This document shows positions 48,230 through 58,893 of a stretch of DNA of 64,000 nucleotides, one piece after another. The DNA comes from Dryococelus australis (Eukaryota; Arthropoda; Insecta; Phasmatodea; Phasmatidae). Position 1 is the stretch's first letter. Every line of letters begins with the position of its first letter. Under the pieces are notes generated by a model. It was not told where the DNA came from. It did not search any database and worked only from the letters and a program-made list of their open reading frames with translations. Location: NCBI GenBank assembly GCA_029891345.1, contig CM056993.1, positions 109,049,800 to 109,113,799 of the forward strand. The letters run 5' to 3'. The position numbers and the translations under genes are program-made.

Positions 48230-48270
48230 GTGTATATATATATTGTTATATATATATATATATATATATA
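48123..48270. repeat. (CA)n/(TA)n compound microsatellite beside a splice acceptor
   Basis: CA-type repeats at 48128-48169 and TA-type repeats at 48170-48228 and 48232-48270. In the CRAL-TRIO transcript they read UG then UA repeats, with the UG part ending about 20-25 nt upstream of the 3' splice site of exon 47992-48102. Confidence 0.97.
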
Positions 48271-48759
48271 ACAAGGCGAGTATACAAAAGTTATACAAAA
48301 AAATTCTTGCTAGAAAATAACATGGTGCAAAATTTGTAGTAAAATTAAGAAATTAATTTAATTATGTGTCAGTAGACTTATTATAATGGATTTGGCACAA
48401 GGGACGGAGGGCCAGAGCATGAAGCTATTCATGCTCTGTCATTCCGGTACCCGACGCCCATTTTTCCTTAAAAATCCCCATCTTTTCCCTCAAATCGACC
48501 ATTTTCCCTCGAAATTTCCCTTTTTCATAAATATGTCCCTTTTCCCCTTAAAAGTTCCCGTTTTTCCCTCAAAGATCGCCGAGCCTTCCGCTTGCAGAAA
48601 TAAGCTTCAGAAAGGCAACTTTCGATCCGTCGGAAGTATTTGGTAAGCCCCGCTTCTCGAGGGCATAACATTGACGGCCATACTGGTTTTTTAGGCATAA
48701 GGTTACCAAATAGATAAATAGGGTCAAGAGTCCGGAGTCAGACCTAACCATCAGACATC
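48271..48759. other. Intron sequence; short TTTTCCCT-type repeats
   Basis: 48460-48580 has repeated (C/T)-rich words (CCCTTTTTC, CCCTCAAA) on the plus strand. No exon recognised. Confidence 0.4.
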
Positions 48760-49690
48760 TTGGTTGTAAGCCATCTTGTTTACCATGTTGGATGTACGTG
48801 ACCTTGATATTGAACTTTGACCTTGACATCAGTGACCTTTGAACTTGAACCCAAAAATTCCCAAAAAATTAAAAAAATACGAAAAATTAAAAAATCCCAA
48901 ATATCTATAAAAATTATTTAAAAGTTTATTTAAAAAATTACATAGATTTATATTTTTTTATGTTTGGGCTTAGAGGGAACGAGGGTATGCAATTTATAAA
49001 ACAAAGTGTAATGATGCCACCCAACCTGCATTGTGGACCCGGGTGACATTGACTTTAATCCTATAACCTTGACCTTGGATGACCTTGCAAAATTCTAAGA
49101 ACAATTAATCGAAATCTGATAAATTCATAACAGCCAGCGAGTATATTACATTTGTGGCTACTGCCGCTATCTTGGATGCAGGTGACGACCTTTGACTTTA
49201 AACATTTTATCTTTGACCTTGAATCCAAAAATTCTCAAAAAATATCAAAAATTCCAAAAATTATAATATTTATAAAAAGAATATTTAGAATGTAAAAATA
49301 TAAAATTAGAATAATTTTTAATTGTTGGGTTTAGAGAGAATGAGGGGCTGGAACCATCCAGCCACCATCTTATGACGTCACCCAACCACCATGTTGAACC
49401 CAGGTGACATATACTATGACCCATTACCTTGACCCTATAACCGGAACTTTGGATGACCTTGAAAACAAAAACTCGAGAAAAAATTTTGAAAATTGAATAA
49501 TTTCATAACAGTCAGCGAGCATATTACATTACTGACTACTACCACCATATTGGATCCAGGTGACCTTGACCTTCCACTTTAACCTATGACTTTTGACCTT
49601 GACCCCAAAAATACATCAAAACCACCAAAAATTTCTTAATAATGCATGAAAAATTATTTTTAAATATTATCAGAGATTATCTTTAAAACA
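48760..49690. repeat. Tandem array of about 360-bp units rich in TGACCT/AGGTCA
   Basis: Three related units begin near 48760 (partial), 48959 and 49321. Shared landmarks are GGGTTTAGAGAGAATGAGGG, CACCATGTTGGA, ATAACCTTGACC, GGATGACCTTG, TCATAACAGTCAGCGAG and GGTGACCTTGACC. Each unit contains several TGACCTT hexamers, the complement of the AGGTCA nuclear-receptor half-site. The last unit overlaps the outer end of the left arm of inverted repeat 2. Confidence 0.8.
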
Positions 49691-51725
49691 TTCTTTCAAA
49701 ACCTTACATTCCCGGAGGTTTCCCACAGCACAAATTCCAGCAGACGAGCGACCCCCCTCTAATCAATAACATTGTATTAACGTTGTCCTACCCTACCCAC
49801 TCGCCTTTGCTCATTATGTTGAATGCACTCGACTGACCAACATGTGAGATCTGAATGACCTTCACCTAGACCTCACATCTGCGACCTTAACACCATTCCC
49901 ATGACGTTAAATAACCTTATACCCAAAATTGAATTCTAACAAATTTGATAATATACGAAAAATTCCAAAAATATATTAAAGAATTAAATAGTTAACTAAA
50001 TATTTCCTTCATATAATTCATTTGATCAAAATCGCAATCCTTCCATCGATCAGCACCACACGCTCAATAATCAGTACAACACGCACCACAATCAGCACTT
50101 CACGCCCCCTCCCAATTAACACCGCAATTAGTACTGCAATCAGCACCGCAATTAGCAACATAATCAGCACTGCAATCTTTCCAACAATCTTTTAATCTTT
50201 CCTTCAATCTTTCAATCTTTCCATATAAGTCTTTCGCAATATCTACGTCAATATTTCGCGAACTTTCCATCAATATTTCAATCTTTCCATTAATCTTTCA
50301 ATCTTCCCATCAATCCTTCGCAATTTTTCCATCAATATTTCGCAATATTTCCGTCAATATTTAGCAATATTTCCATCAATCATCAATCCATATTCAATCC
50401 ATGGGTTTATCGTCTGTCTCCATCCATTCATATTAAAAAAAAAAAGATTCACCAGCTGACTCGAAATTTGTACTTGTCGACTTAATTAATGTTTTGTATG
50501 CAATCCGTTTTTTGTATGCAAATTCTTTACTATCAATCTGTATGCAGATATTTCCGTTAATAGTTAACTGCTCATTGCACCACTTTAAAGTGGTGCAAGA
50601 GAAAAGGATACGACACACAAAAATAAAGAAAAATATTTTATAATACTAATTTATTATTATTTTGTAAATACAATTCCAGAAGAAAGCAATTCATCACTTC
50701 ATGTGATCTAGCCCCTCCCCTTCAGTTCTCTAATGATTAAAGATATTTCAACAATATGGGAGAGATCCCCGCATTTTTGCAGGTCAATCAAATATCAGAG
50801 TCTATCAACAAGTTCATTAGGGTCTTCGGGAAATATGTAACGAGCGCTTTTGACATATTCTGCCTTCGTGTCGCTTGTTGCAGCAAATGTGGTGGAAGGG
50901 TGTGTCAGTGCATAGAGAAAATCGTCATCGTCTTTATCCAACACCGTCGTGAGTCATTATCATCACTGCTATCTTCATAATCATATTCACCTCCTTTTTC
51001 ATCTTCAATATCAAGTTAACTCTCCTTTGTAGGAGTCGCATGATCATTATCAGCATTTAAAGCCAAAGACAGCTTTATTGAAGTTCATCAATTTCATGTG
51101 AATGTCTTTCATCTGTACATTCCACACAAACCGACTCTACTGCATTCATTCCATCTTTAGCATTAACTGTCTCGTCACAATCGTCTGTGTAGTCAGTACC
51201 CACCGATGTAGCAGGGGATATGGACTGCATCACTTGCTGGCTCTCAAAAGTCGAATCGTTACAGTTCTTGACGTGGTTTTTTAATGTATCACCTTGCATA
51301 CACGTGTGTGACCAATGTATTGTCGTGACTCTTCCTCGTGCGAAAAGGACTCTTTGTACAGGTGATTCTTTCATGTCGACGAGCATTTCGATTGAAGGTA
51401 AAAACTCGATCGCAGAATTGACGCCGTCGGCAGAAAGGTAGCGATGATGAAGGTCGCGGCTCCATGTTCAAATAGGTCAAAGGCAGACCTTCGTATTCAC
51501 AATTCATATTCACTGTATAGCGAGAGAATGCTTCCAAATCGATGTTCACTTCACAGTGTCAGAACGTCAACTGTCATCTTTTCTATACAAATGTAGTTCT
51601 TTTAACAGTCAAGAGACTAGCTTGTGGTACAAAAGGATTTCAACCATACAATTTATGTGTAAAAATATATGGAACACTCTGAGAAAACCCACATACTTGT
51701 TCGTACCAGACGGAAAACACGCATA
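49350..51725. repeat. Left arm of large inverted repeat 2
   Basis: Pairs in inverted order with 52305-54545 and 56520-56762. Landmarks are GGAACCATCCAGCCACCAT (49355) with GGCTGGTTGGTTCC (56745), GAGGTTTCCCACAGCAC with 54400, CAATCTTTCC repeats (50150-50400) with GAAAGATTG repeats (53660-54060), CACTTTAAAGTGG (50580) with CAACTTTAAAGCGG (53437), the zinc-finger gene, and GTTTTCCGTC-GTATGTGGG near the centre. About 2.38 kb. Confidence 0.92.
50708..51549 (-). pseudogene. C2HC zinc-finger/acidic protein, left-arm copy
   Basis: Decayed copy of a gene also present in the right arm. The N-terminal piece (51549-51289) has a C2HC finger, QFCDRVFTFNRNARRHERIT then Cys64: Cys46-x12-His59-x4-Cys64. The first Cys (position 43) reads Arg here but Cys in the right-arm copy. 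The next piece (51386-51075) has GDTLKNHVKNC, probably a second partial finger, and a CVECTDERHSHEIDELQ segment. An acidic region and a C-terminal tract ending RELKG follow down to about 50708 with stops and frameshifts. No ATG is visible at the start, and the first codon shown is GTG. I do not recognise the family; DNA or RNA binding is inferred from the fingers. Confidence 0.6.
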
Positions 51726-52304
51726 TAATTATATATATACATAAATATAGAAATGCAAATTATTTTTAATATATTTTATACATAATTATATATAGGTATA
51801 TAAATATGTAAATAAAATTATTTTAAATTAATTATATACATTATTTACATATAAATAATGGAGTATGAAATTATTTTAATTTATTTCATACGTAATTATG
51901 TTTAGATATTTAAATATGTATTAATACAAATTACGAAAATAAAAATTATTTATAATTAATTTTATACATTAGGGCTATTATGTACGTATAAATATGGGAA
52001 TACAAAATTATTTCCAATTAATTTTATACATAATTACGTTTAGGTATATACATATCTAATTGAAAATTATTTTAAATTAATTTTATACATAATAATATAT
52101 AAATAGGGGAATATCAAATTATTTATAATTTATTTATACACTATTATGTATATGTATAGGTATATAAATATCTATAAAAAATTAATTAATTTTATACATA
52201 ATTATGTATATGTAAATATGGGAATATAAAATTATTTTATGTTTTTATATTTAAACGTACATGTGCCCACAAGCATATTTAAAAATCATATTATTACGTG
52301 AGTA
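51726..52304. repeat. AT-rich tandem repeat at the centre of inverted repeat 2
   Basis: Imperfect units of about 60-75 bp built from AAATTATTTTAAATTAATTT, TATACATAATTATGTA and GGTATATAAATATG, about eight in number. It separates the two arms by under 0.6 kb. Confidence 0.75.
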
Positions 52305-52499
52305 TCTTCGTGTTTTCTTCTGGGGCGAATGAGTATGTGAGTTTTCCCAGAGTTCTCCCATATTTTTCTACATATGCATCTTATAGTGGAAGTCCTTTTA
52401 TGGGCACAATCTAGGCTCTTTACTGTTTAAAAAAAACCCGCATTTATATAGAAAAAATGGCACTTGATGTTCTGACACCGTGAGGTGAACATCGATTTG

Positions 52500-53336
52500 G
52501 AGGCATTCTCTTGATATACAGTGAATATGAATTGTGAATACAAAGGTCTGGCTTTGACCTAATCGAACATGGATCCGCTACCTGCATCATCGTTGCCTGA
52601 TTGCCGACTGTGTCAATTCTGCGATCGAGTTTTTTACTACGGTCAAAATTCTTGATGAAATGAAAGAATCACCTGTACGAAGAGTCCTTTTCGCGTGAGG
52701 AATAATTACGACAATGGTCACACACAGTTTATGCAAGGTGATACGTTAAAGAACATCAATAACTGTAACGATTCGAATTTTTTGAGAGCCAGCTAATAAT
52801 GCCGTCCAATCCCTGCTACATCGGTGGGTACTATTACACAGACGATTGTGACGAGACAGTAATGCTAAAGATGGAATGAGTGCAGTAGAGTCGGGTTGTG
52901 TGGAATGTACACTTGCAAGATTGCAAGACTTTCACGTGAAATCTATGAACTTCAAAATAAGCTGCCGTTGGCTTTAAATACTGATGGTGAACATGCGAAC
53001 CCTACAAAGGAAAGTAAACTTAATACTGAGGATGAAACAGGAGGTGAAGATGATCATGAATATAGCATTGATGATAATGACTATGACGACGGTGTTGATG
53101 AAACCGATAACGATTTTCTCGATGCACTGACACACCCCTCCACCACATTTGCTGCTTCAAGCGGCATGAAGCAAGCAGAAGATGTCAAGAACGCTCGTTA
53201 CATATTTTCCGAAGATCCGAATGAACTTGATAGACTCAGAAATTTGATTGACTTGCAAAAAAGCGAGGATCTCTCATGCATTGTTGCAATATCTTCAATT
53301 ATTAGAGAACTGAAGGGGAAAGGTTATATGACATGA
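52500..53336 (+). pseudogene. C2HC zinc-finger/acidic protein, right-arm copy
   Basis: Mirror copy of 50708-51549. The 5' part (52500-52890) is broken by stops but keeps CRLCQFCDRVF, with the Cys lost in the left copy. The 3' part is open for 146 codons (52896-53336). It has an acidic tract rich in D/E (DETGGEDDHEYSIDDNDYDD), then FLDALTHPSTTFAASS, and a C-terminal EDPNELDRLRNLIDLQKSED segment with SIIRELKGKG. Comparison of the two copies shows shared codon order and different lesions, so both descend from one intact gene. Role unknown; acidic plus finger architecture suggests a chromatin- or nucleic-acid-associated protein. Confidence 0.6.
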
Positions 53337-53649
53337 TATGGTGAACTGCTTTTTCCTGAAATCGTAAATAAAATATAATAAATAAGTATTATAGTATTTT
53401 TTTCTTTTTTTTTTCTGCCGTATCCTATTTCCCTCGCAACTTTAAAGCGGTGCTATGAGCAATCGACTCACGGAAAGATCTGCATACAGAATGATAGTAA
53501 AGACTTTCCGTATAAAAAAACCGCATGAATTGTCGGATTGCATACAAAACATTAATTTGAACAAATTTGGGGACGGCTGGAGAATTTTTTTTTTTATTTT
53601 TTTTTTTATACTATGAATGGATAGAGACAGATGACCAACTCGTGGATTA

Positions 53650-54062
53650 AATGTTCATTGATGGAAATATTTTGAAAGATTGACGGAAAGATTGCCAAAG
53701 ATTGACGGAAAGATTGCGAAAGATTAATGGAAATAATGCGAAAGACTGATGGAAAGAATGTGAAAGATATATGGTAAAATTGCGAAATATTGATGGGAAG
53801 ATTGAAAGATTGATGGAAAGTTTACGAAAGATTGATGGGAAGATTGAAATATTAATGGAAAGTTTGCGAAAGAGTGATGGAAAGATTGCGGTGCTGATTG
53901 GAGTGCTTATTGTAGTACTGATTGCAGTGCTTATTGTGGTACATGTAGTGATGATTTTTTTGCATATGATGCTTATTGTGGCGTGTGTGGTGTTGCTTGT
54001 GGTGGGTGTGGTGCTGATTTATGGAAAGATTGCGAGATTAATCAAACGATTGATGAAAATAA
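53650..54062. repeat. GAAAGATTG(AT)GG short tandem repeats
   Basis: Words such as GAAAGATTGATGGAAAG recur every 20-30 bases, then GTGCTTATTGTAGTACTGATTG units. The same repeats appear in inverted orientation at 50040-50420 (CAATCTTTCC, CAGCACCGCAATTAG). They give an artificial 100-codon frame (53771-54073) with a hydrophobic VLIVVLIAVLIVV run that I do not believe is a gene. Confidence 0.75.
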
Positions 54063-54545
54063 TCATTAAATAATTTCTTAATATTTTTGGAATTTTTTGG
54101 AATTTATAAATATTTTTAGAATTTATTTTTTGGTGGAAGGTTATCCAAAGTCATGGGCACAGGGTGAATATCACAGATGTGAGGTTAAGGTGAAGGTCAT
54201 CCAGATTTAACATGTTGGTCGGAGTCGTCAGTGCCACTTAGGTGTCGAAAATGTAAGCAAATGACAAACGAAGAAACCCAATATGGCAGGTGGAGTGAAT
54301 TCGGCAGAATGAGCAAAGGTGGGTAGGTGTTGGCGCGGAATGTTAATACAATGTGATTGATTGGAGGGGGGTTTGTCGTTTGCAGGACGTGGTGCTGTGG
54401 GAGACCTCCGGATGTAAGTTTTTAAAAATCATATTAAAATGTAATTTATAATAAAATTATTTATTAATTGTTAAAATTCTTAAAAAAAATTTTGGGAGTT
54501 TTGATAAATTTTTGGGTTCAAGGTCAATGGTCACCAGGTTGTAAA

Positions 54546-56519
54546 GTCTGCTTCTTACATTATTTATGTTCACCAGGAAACTTTATTTTGATATGCAAAT
54601 CATGGATATAAGTTAAAGACTAATTATTTGCATATTATATTTGGCATAATTTAAATGTTTTTCTCAAACTACTGTTTATCGGAATATTCGTTTTACCAGT
54701 TGTGTTGTCATATGTAATAGTTTCTACCATTTATAATTTTATAAGTATTTCTGTTTTATTTGATTTGTTTTTGTTTACGTCACGTGGTCGTACTTTGGAA
54801 ACTATTTGCTAATGGTTATCAGGGGCAACGAGGTGACGTCAGCCTCGTTGGAGTAGCCGCCCCGTGATTGGTCGCTAAAGTAAGCGCCAGGTTAAGACTT
54901 AGTGGAGGATTTTTTGCCCATTTTGTCTTCTTCTGCCGTAAGGGGGACGCGACGTGTGTCGCGGGGCCCAGTAGAAATTTTTATTTTTGATAGGGGCATT
55001 GGTTGGAGTTCCGCTTAGTGATAGCAGACCGCCGGAGGATGAAGCTGGGACATAAAGACAGGAAGGGTTACGTCTGCTTGCGCTGCCTACACGTTTATTA
55101 GATTACTTTTAATTCGCTACCGTCGGGTGTCAGACTGGTACATAAGAGACTTTAAGCGCACGTACGCAGGTCCATGAACCTTAGTAGGGAAGGCATCAAG
55201 GACGAAGCAGAGAGGTCCTAGCATCGCAGAACTTCAGGATCCAGCAACTTTTAAGTATTGTGCGTGAGCTACACGAGATAAATCATTCTAAAGGCTGTTC
55301 ACGATAAAGTGAGCACTTTTGAAATCAACCTTATAAAAAGGTCACTGCTCCTACCTGCATATATTTTAACGGGCGCACTGAGTGAATGCGCCCAGTAAAG
55401 TTGGTCATAATGGAGAGGAAAGTAGTTCCATATCTTAACGTCGAATAAAAAGTGTTAGGCAACCATTTGTGATAACTTAAAATTAGTTCTGTTACTTTCT
55501 GTTTTTTTTTTTTTTTTTTATGCATTTAAGTGTAAGAATGAGCAGATTTTTAAAATGCTAGTTTTTATAATAATTTTACAGTTTCACTTGACCGACGCAT
55601 GAATAAAGCGATGAGGCCCATGCCAATGTTAATTTTACATAAGGTGGAAGAACACACAACGTGCGTACAAGGAGATCTTAAGCAGGGCTTTCAAAAGTGC
55701 TCACTTTATCGTGAACAGCCTATATTTGTAATAACTTCGTACGATGGCCAGAGATTAATGTTTATATAGAAGTTAGCCAACCACGCCATTTTGAGAAAGT
55801 GTATAATTAATTTTCAAGTATCCAAGTTTACGCAAACAATGAGGATACATGGTTTCATTCTTCCAATTAGCAATGGTGTGAGCTTTATGAATATAATAAA
55901 TGAAGAATTTTATTTGTGTGATCTTTAACATAACTGGCGTCAATCACTGGCCTAGGCTACATAGTTACGGTCACTTTAATGCACGCAACCTCAACACACT
56001 CTAAACATTTCTGCATCACAAATCTATTGAAATATGAATGTTATTGTGTCATCTCAAAGAATTCAAAACTTTTGTTCAGAATAATTCATGATTTCAATAA
56101 ACCGCAAATTGATACTTTTCCAAAACGAAATTGTCATTTCCAGTAGTAAACTTGTAGAGGTTTTTACTGTTTTCAGAGGAATATTTTGGTATGTTATGTC
56201 CTAACAGCTACTTCCAGATACTCTGTATCTCTCTCACTGGGTAAGTTTGGAGCAAGAGAATAATGAAACAACTGTTGCTGCCCTGCTGTGATCCAGATCA
56301 ATGGTACGTCCTCTGATATTGTAAGTGTTCTGTTAAGAGTTTGATATTACGTGTCACGACTACATTATATTCGTATATTACAAGGGAAGTTCTCAGTGTG
56401 CTGTTTCAACTACATATGCCAATGCCATACTTATGTCACAATTTGGTTCATTCAGCTCGCACCAATCACACCACACACATTCTATAATTTATGTAACATC
56501 TAACATACTACGAGAGTCG
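54546..56519. mobile_element. Insertion of about 2 kb in the right arm, with LTR/promoter-like part
   Basis: This DNA has no partner in the left arm. The first 750 bases include a perfect CRE (TGACGTCA, 54834-54841), an inverted CCAAT (ATTGG, 54867-54871) and a GC-rich transcribed-leader-like region to about 55285, reminiscent of an LTR or promoter. A family A element follows at 55291. No target duplication could be fixed, so it may be more than one insertion. Confidence 0.5.
55291..55722. mobile_element. Family A MITE, copy 6
   Basis: 432 bp, the longest copy because of a T run at 55502-55520. TA on both sides (55289-55290, 55723-55724). Well-preserved ends AAGGCTGTTCACGATAAAG and CTTTATCGTGAACAGCCTA. 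Confidence 0.93.
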
Positions 56520-56762
56520 TTACAAGGTTAAGGTCAAAGGTCAAGGTGACCTGGATCCAAGATGGAAGTAGTAGTCAGTTATGTAATATGCTCTTTGGAT
56601 GTTGAATTTGCCCAATTTTTACACATTTTTCTTGAGTTTTTGTTTCCAAGATCATCCAAGGTCACGGTTATAGAGTCAAGGTCATGGGACAAGTTCAAGG
56701 TCACCTGATTCAAACATGGTGGTTGAGTGATATCATAACATGGTGGCTGGTTGGTTCCAGTG
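56520..56762. repeat. Right arm of large inverted repeat 2, outer part
   Basis: Resumes the arm. GGTCAAGGTGACCTGGATCC, TAGTCAGT-ATGTAATATGCTC, CATCCAAGGTCACGG and CATGGTGGCTGGTTGGTTCC pair with 49350-49590. Similarity stops at about 56762. Confidence 0.85.
56525..56549 (+). promoter_or_regulatory. Cluster of AGGTCA half-sites including a perfect DR1
   Basis: Reads AGGTTA, AGGTCA, A, AGGTCA, AGGTGA. AGGTCAAAGGTCA at 56531-56543 is an exact direct repeat with one-base spacing, the site bound by HNF4- or RXR-type nuclear receptors. It is part of the transposon-like arm, so its use by the host is only a possibility. Confidence 0.6.
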
Positions 56763-57832
56763 AAGTGACGTTTGTACAAATGGTAGGTAACTTGTGTAGC
56801 CACTTTATAAAACTGAATTCATGTCATCGTCATTACAGCAATATGAAAATAATAACCGTTTTGCAGTAGTTATGTCTCGTCCAGATATTCGTCACGACCT
56901 TGAGTTTAAAAATTATAGTGTACTACTTAACCTAATGCCTGCTACTAGGAAAAATACTAAATACTTTAGTATTTCCGATTAGGCATAAAATAATGATAAT
57001 CGGTAATGAGCAGACTTCGACGGCAAAAATATGAAAACACAGAATACAGAAGTTGCTATATATATACAAACGTGAAGGAATCTCAAGGGCTGATGATTTA
57101 CGTGTCACTTGATAATATTAAATGTGATGTTTATTAATTAAAAAATTATTAAAGCATATTTTCATATTTTGCTGAATAATTTGGCACTGCAAATTTTGTC
57201 AACTTCTCAGTGTCAAGGCAGAAATGCGGAAAATCTGCGTTTTGATCAAAATTTAATTTAATTTTGTTAAACACTGCCGACCTGACGGTTGTGCACCGCT
57301 AGTTTATACGTTAACAATTCTACTTTAGGAGTGAGAGATAGAAACAGTCGCGATAATACCAGTTCCAGAGCTATAAAGTGTATTCGGCATTCGTTATTGC
57401 CTTTTCTTCCTTGACAAGGCATTGTATATCATTCAGATGACTGAATAACTGCAAAATCAATGGAACACCTTTATTTGTTTACCAAGTGGAAGAAATGAAA
57501 ATTCGTTATTTATTACCTTCTGAGAGTGAGTACAGAAGCGATAGTAGTACAAAAAGTTTAAAATCGTCTCTAAACGTAATCAAGTAATGTTCTATGCTCT
57601 AACAAAGTCACATTTAAAAATAATCGCCAGAGACCCGGGAATTCCGCGAATTCATTTCAGGACCAGCTAGACTTCACACACGTGTACATTCAACTTTGTT
57701 TTCAAATTTATCGGCAGTTTGTAAGTCACGACATGGACGAATGTAAGCTGATAACTAACCTGCAAGAAAAAAAGAACTGAATCCTGTGCTGCCTAGTCTG
57801 GGCTAAAACAGGAGTATCAACCAATGAACAAT
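56763..57832. other. Intron sequence of the CRAL-TRIO gene
   Basis: AT-rich to mixed DNA without recognised elements or exons. Confidence 0.5.
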
Positions 57833-57834
57833 TA

Positions 57835-58683
57835 TAGTCTATTCGTGGTTTCTTCACGCTTTTTAAATTTAACCTTTGTAAAAGCACCCCCATGTTTGAG
57901 GTGTTTGGTTGTTTCCTAAAAGCTATTCACGATAACGTGAGCACTTTTGAAATGAACCTTGCAAAAGAATTCCCTGCTCCTACCTGCATACATTTTAACG
58001 GACGCACTGGGTGACATGCATCCAGTAAAGTTGGTAACGGTGGAGAAAAGGTAGTTCCATATATTAACGTCGAAAAAAAGACTTAGGTAACCATACCAAA
58101 TAACTTAAATAATTTCTTTCGCATTCTGTTTTTTAATGCATATAAGTGTAAAAATTAGCCGCTTTGTAAAATAATTACTTATATAAAAATTTCAAAGTTT
58201 TACTTGACTGACACATGAATAAAGTGAAGAGGTCCGTGACAATTCTAATTTTACATAAGGTGGAAGATTACACAACGTGTAGACAAATAGTTTTTAAGCA
58301 GGGGTTTCAAAAGTTCCCATTTTACCGTGAACAGCCTATAGTTACGTTATGTATCGCAAGGGTTTTATTCTTGAGTTAACATTGACGTACTTAATTTTAT
58401 GGTAAAATTGAAATTTTATTCAATTTTATATATAAACTATAATATTTCAATTTTTATAATACGAATAAAAACGGCGAGAAAATAGGTGTTTTGGTAATGC
58501 CTAGTAAGCAATAGTTCTTCTGCAAAATATTTCTACACTATGTGCGCACGAATGCGGTGAGTTGCCTCACTCGTGTAACTTTCTAGACACAGTTAGGCTT
58601 AGTTTACATGAGGTGGAAGAATATCGGGTTAATAGAACTTTGGCAGGGCTTCAGAAAAGTGTGAAGTAACGGTGAATGGACTA
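57835..58683. mobile_element. Family B MITE, copy 4, interrupted by a family A element
   Basis: Outer ends TAGTCTATTCGTGG and GGTGAATGGACTA, with TA at 57833-57834 and 58684-58685. Removing the family A element (57919-58338 and one TA) restores TTTCCTAGTTACGTTATG, which matches TTTCCTAACTATGCCATG in family B copy 1. Confidence 0.9.
57919..58338. mobile_element. Family A MITE, copy 7, nested in family B
   Basis: 420 bp, TA at 57917-57918 and 58339-58340. Ends AAAGCTATTCACGA and CCGTGAACAGCCTA. Confidence 0.92.
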
Positions 58684-58893
58684 TAACTAGCTCTTGAGTG
58701 CACAAAGAATTCTAGAGTCTAGCTTGTCGCCAAATGAATACGCGAGATTTCCGGGTCTCTAATAATAACAATTAAAAAAAAAGTATTTGCAAAAAGTATA
58801 TAAATCCACGAAGGCATCCAAATTACTCCCTTAGCATGAGAACATTTGCTGTAATAATGAAATGTGAGGTGATAGTTATTGTCGGCGACTGAC

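Larger units (their letters stand above)
52305..54545. repeat. Right arm of large inverted repeat 2, inner part
   Basis: Inverted partner of roughly 49590-51725. Contains the same gene and repeat blocks in mirror order. It ends near GGTCAATGGTCACCAGG at about 54540, where unrelated DNA of about 2 kb interrupts the arm; the arm resumes at 56520. Confidence 0.9.

Noticed and set aside
48062-48298. Minus-strand frame of alternating Ile/Tyr and Val/Cys
   Set aside because: Translation of the TA/CA microsatellite. The real coding sequence is the adjoining exon in another frame.
53771-54073. Plus-strand frame with a hydrophobic stretch that looks like a membrane segment
   Set aside because: It translates the short tandem repeats of the palindrome arm. 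The mirror arm has the same repeats without an open frame.
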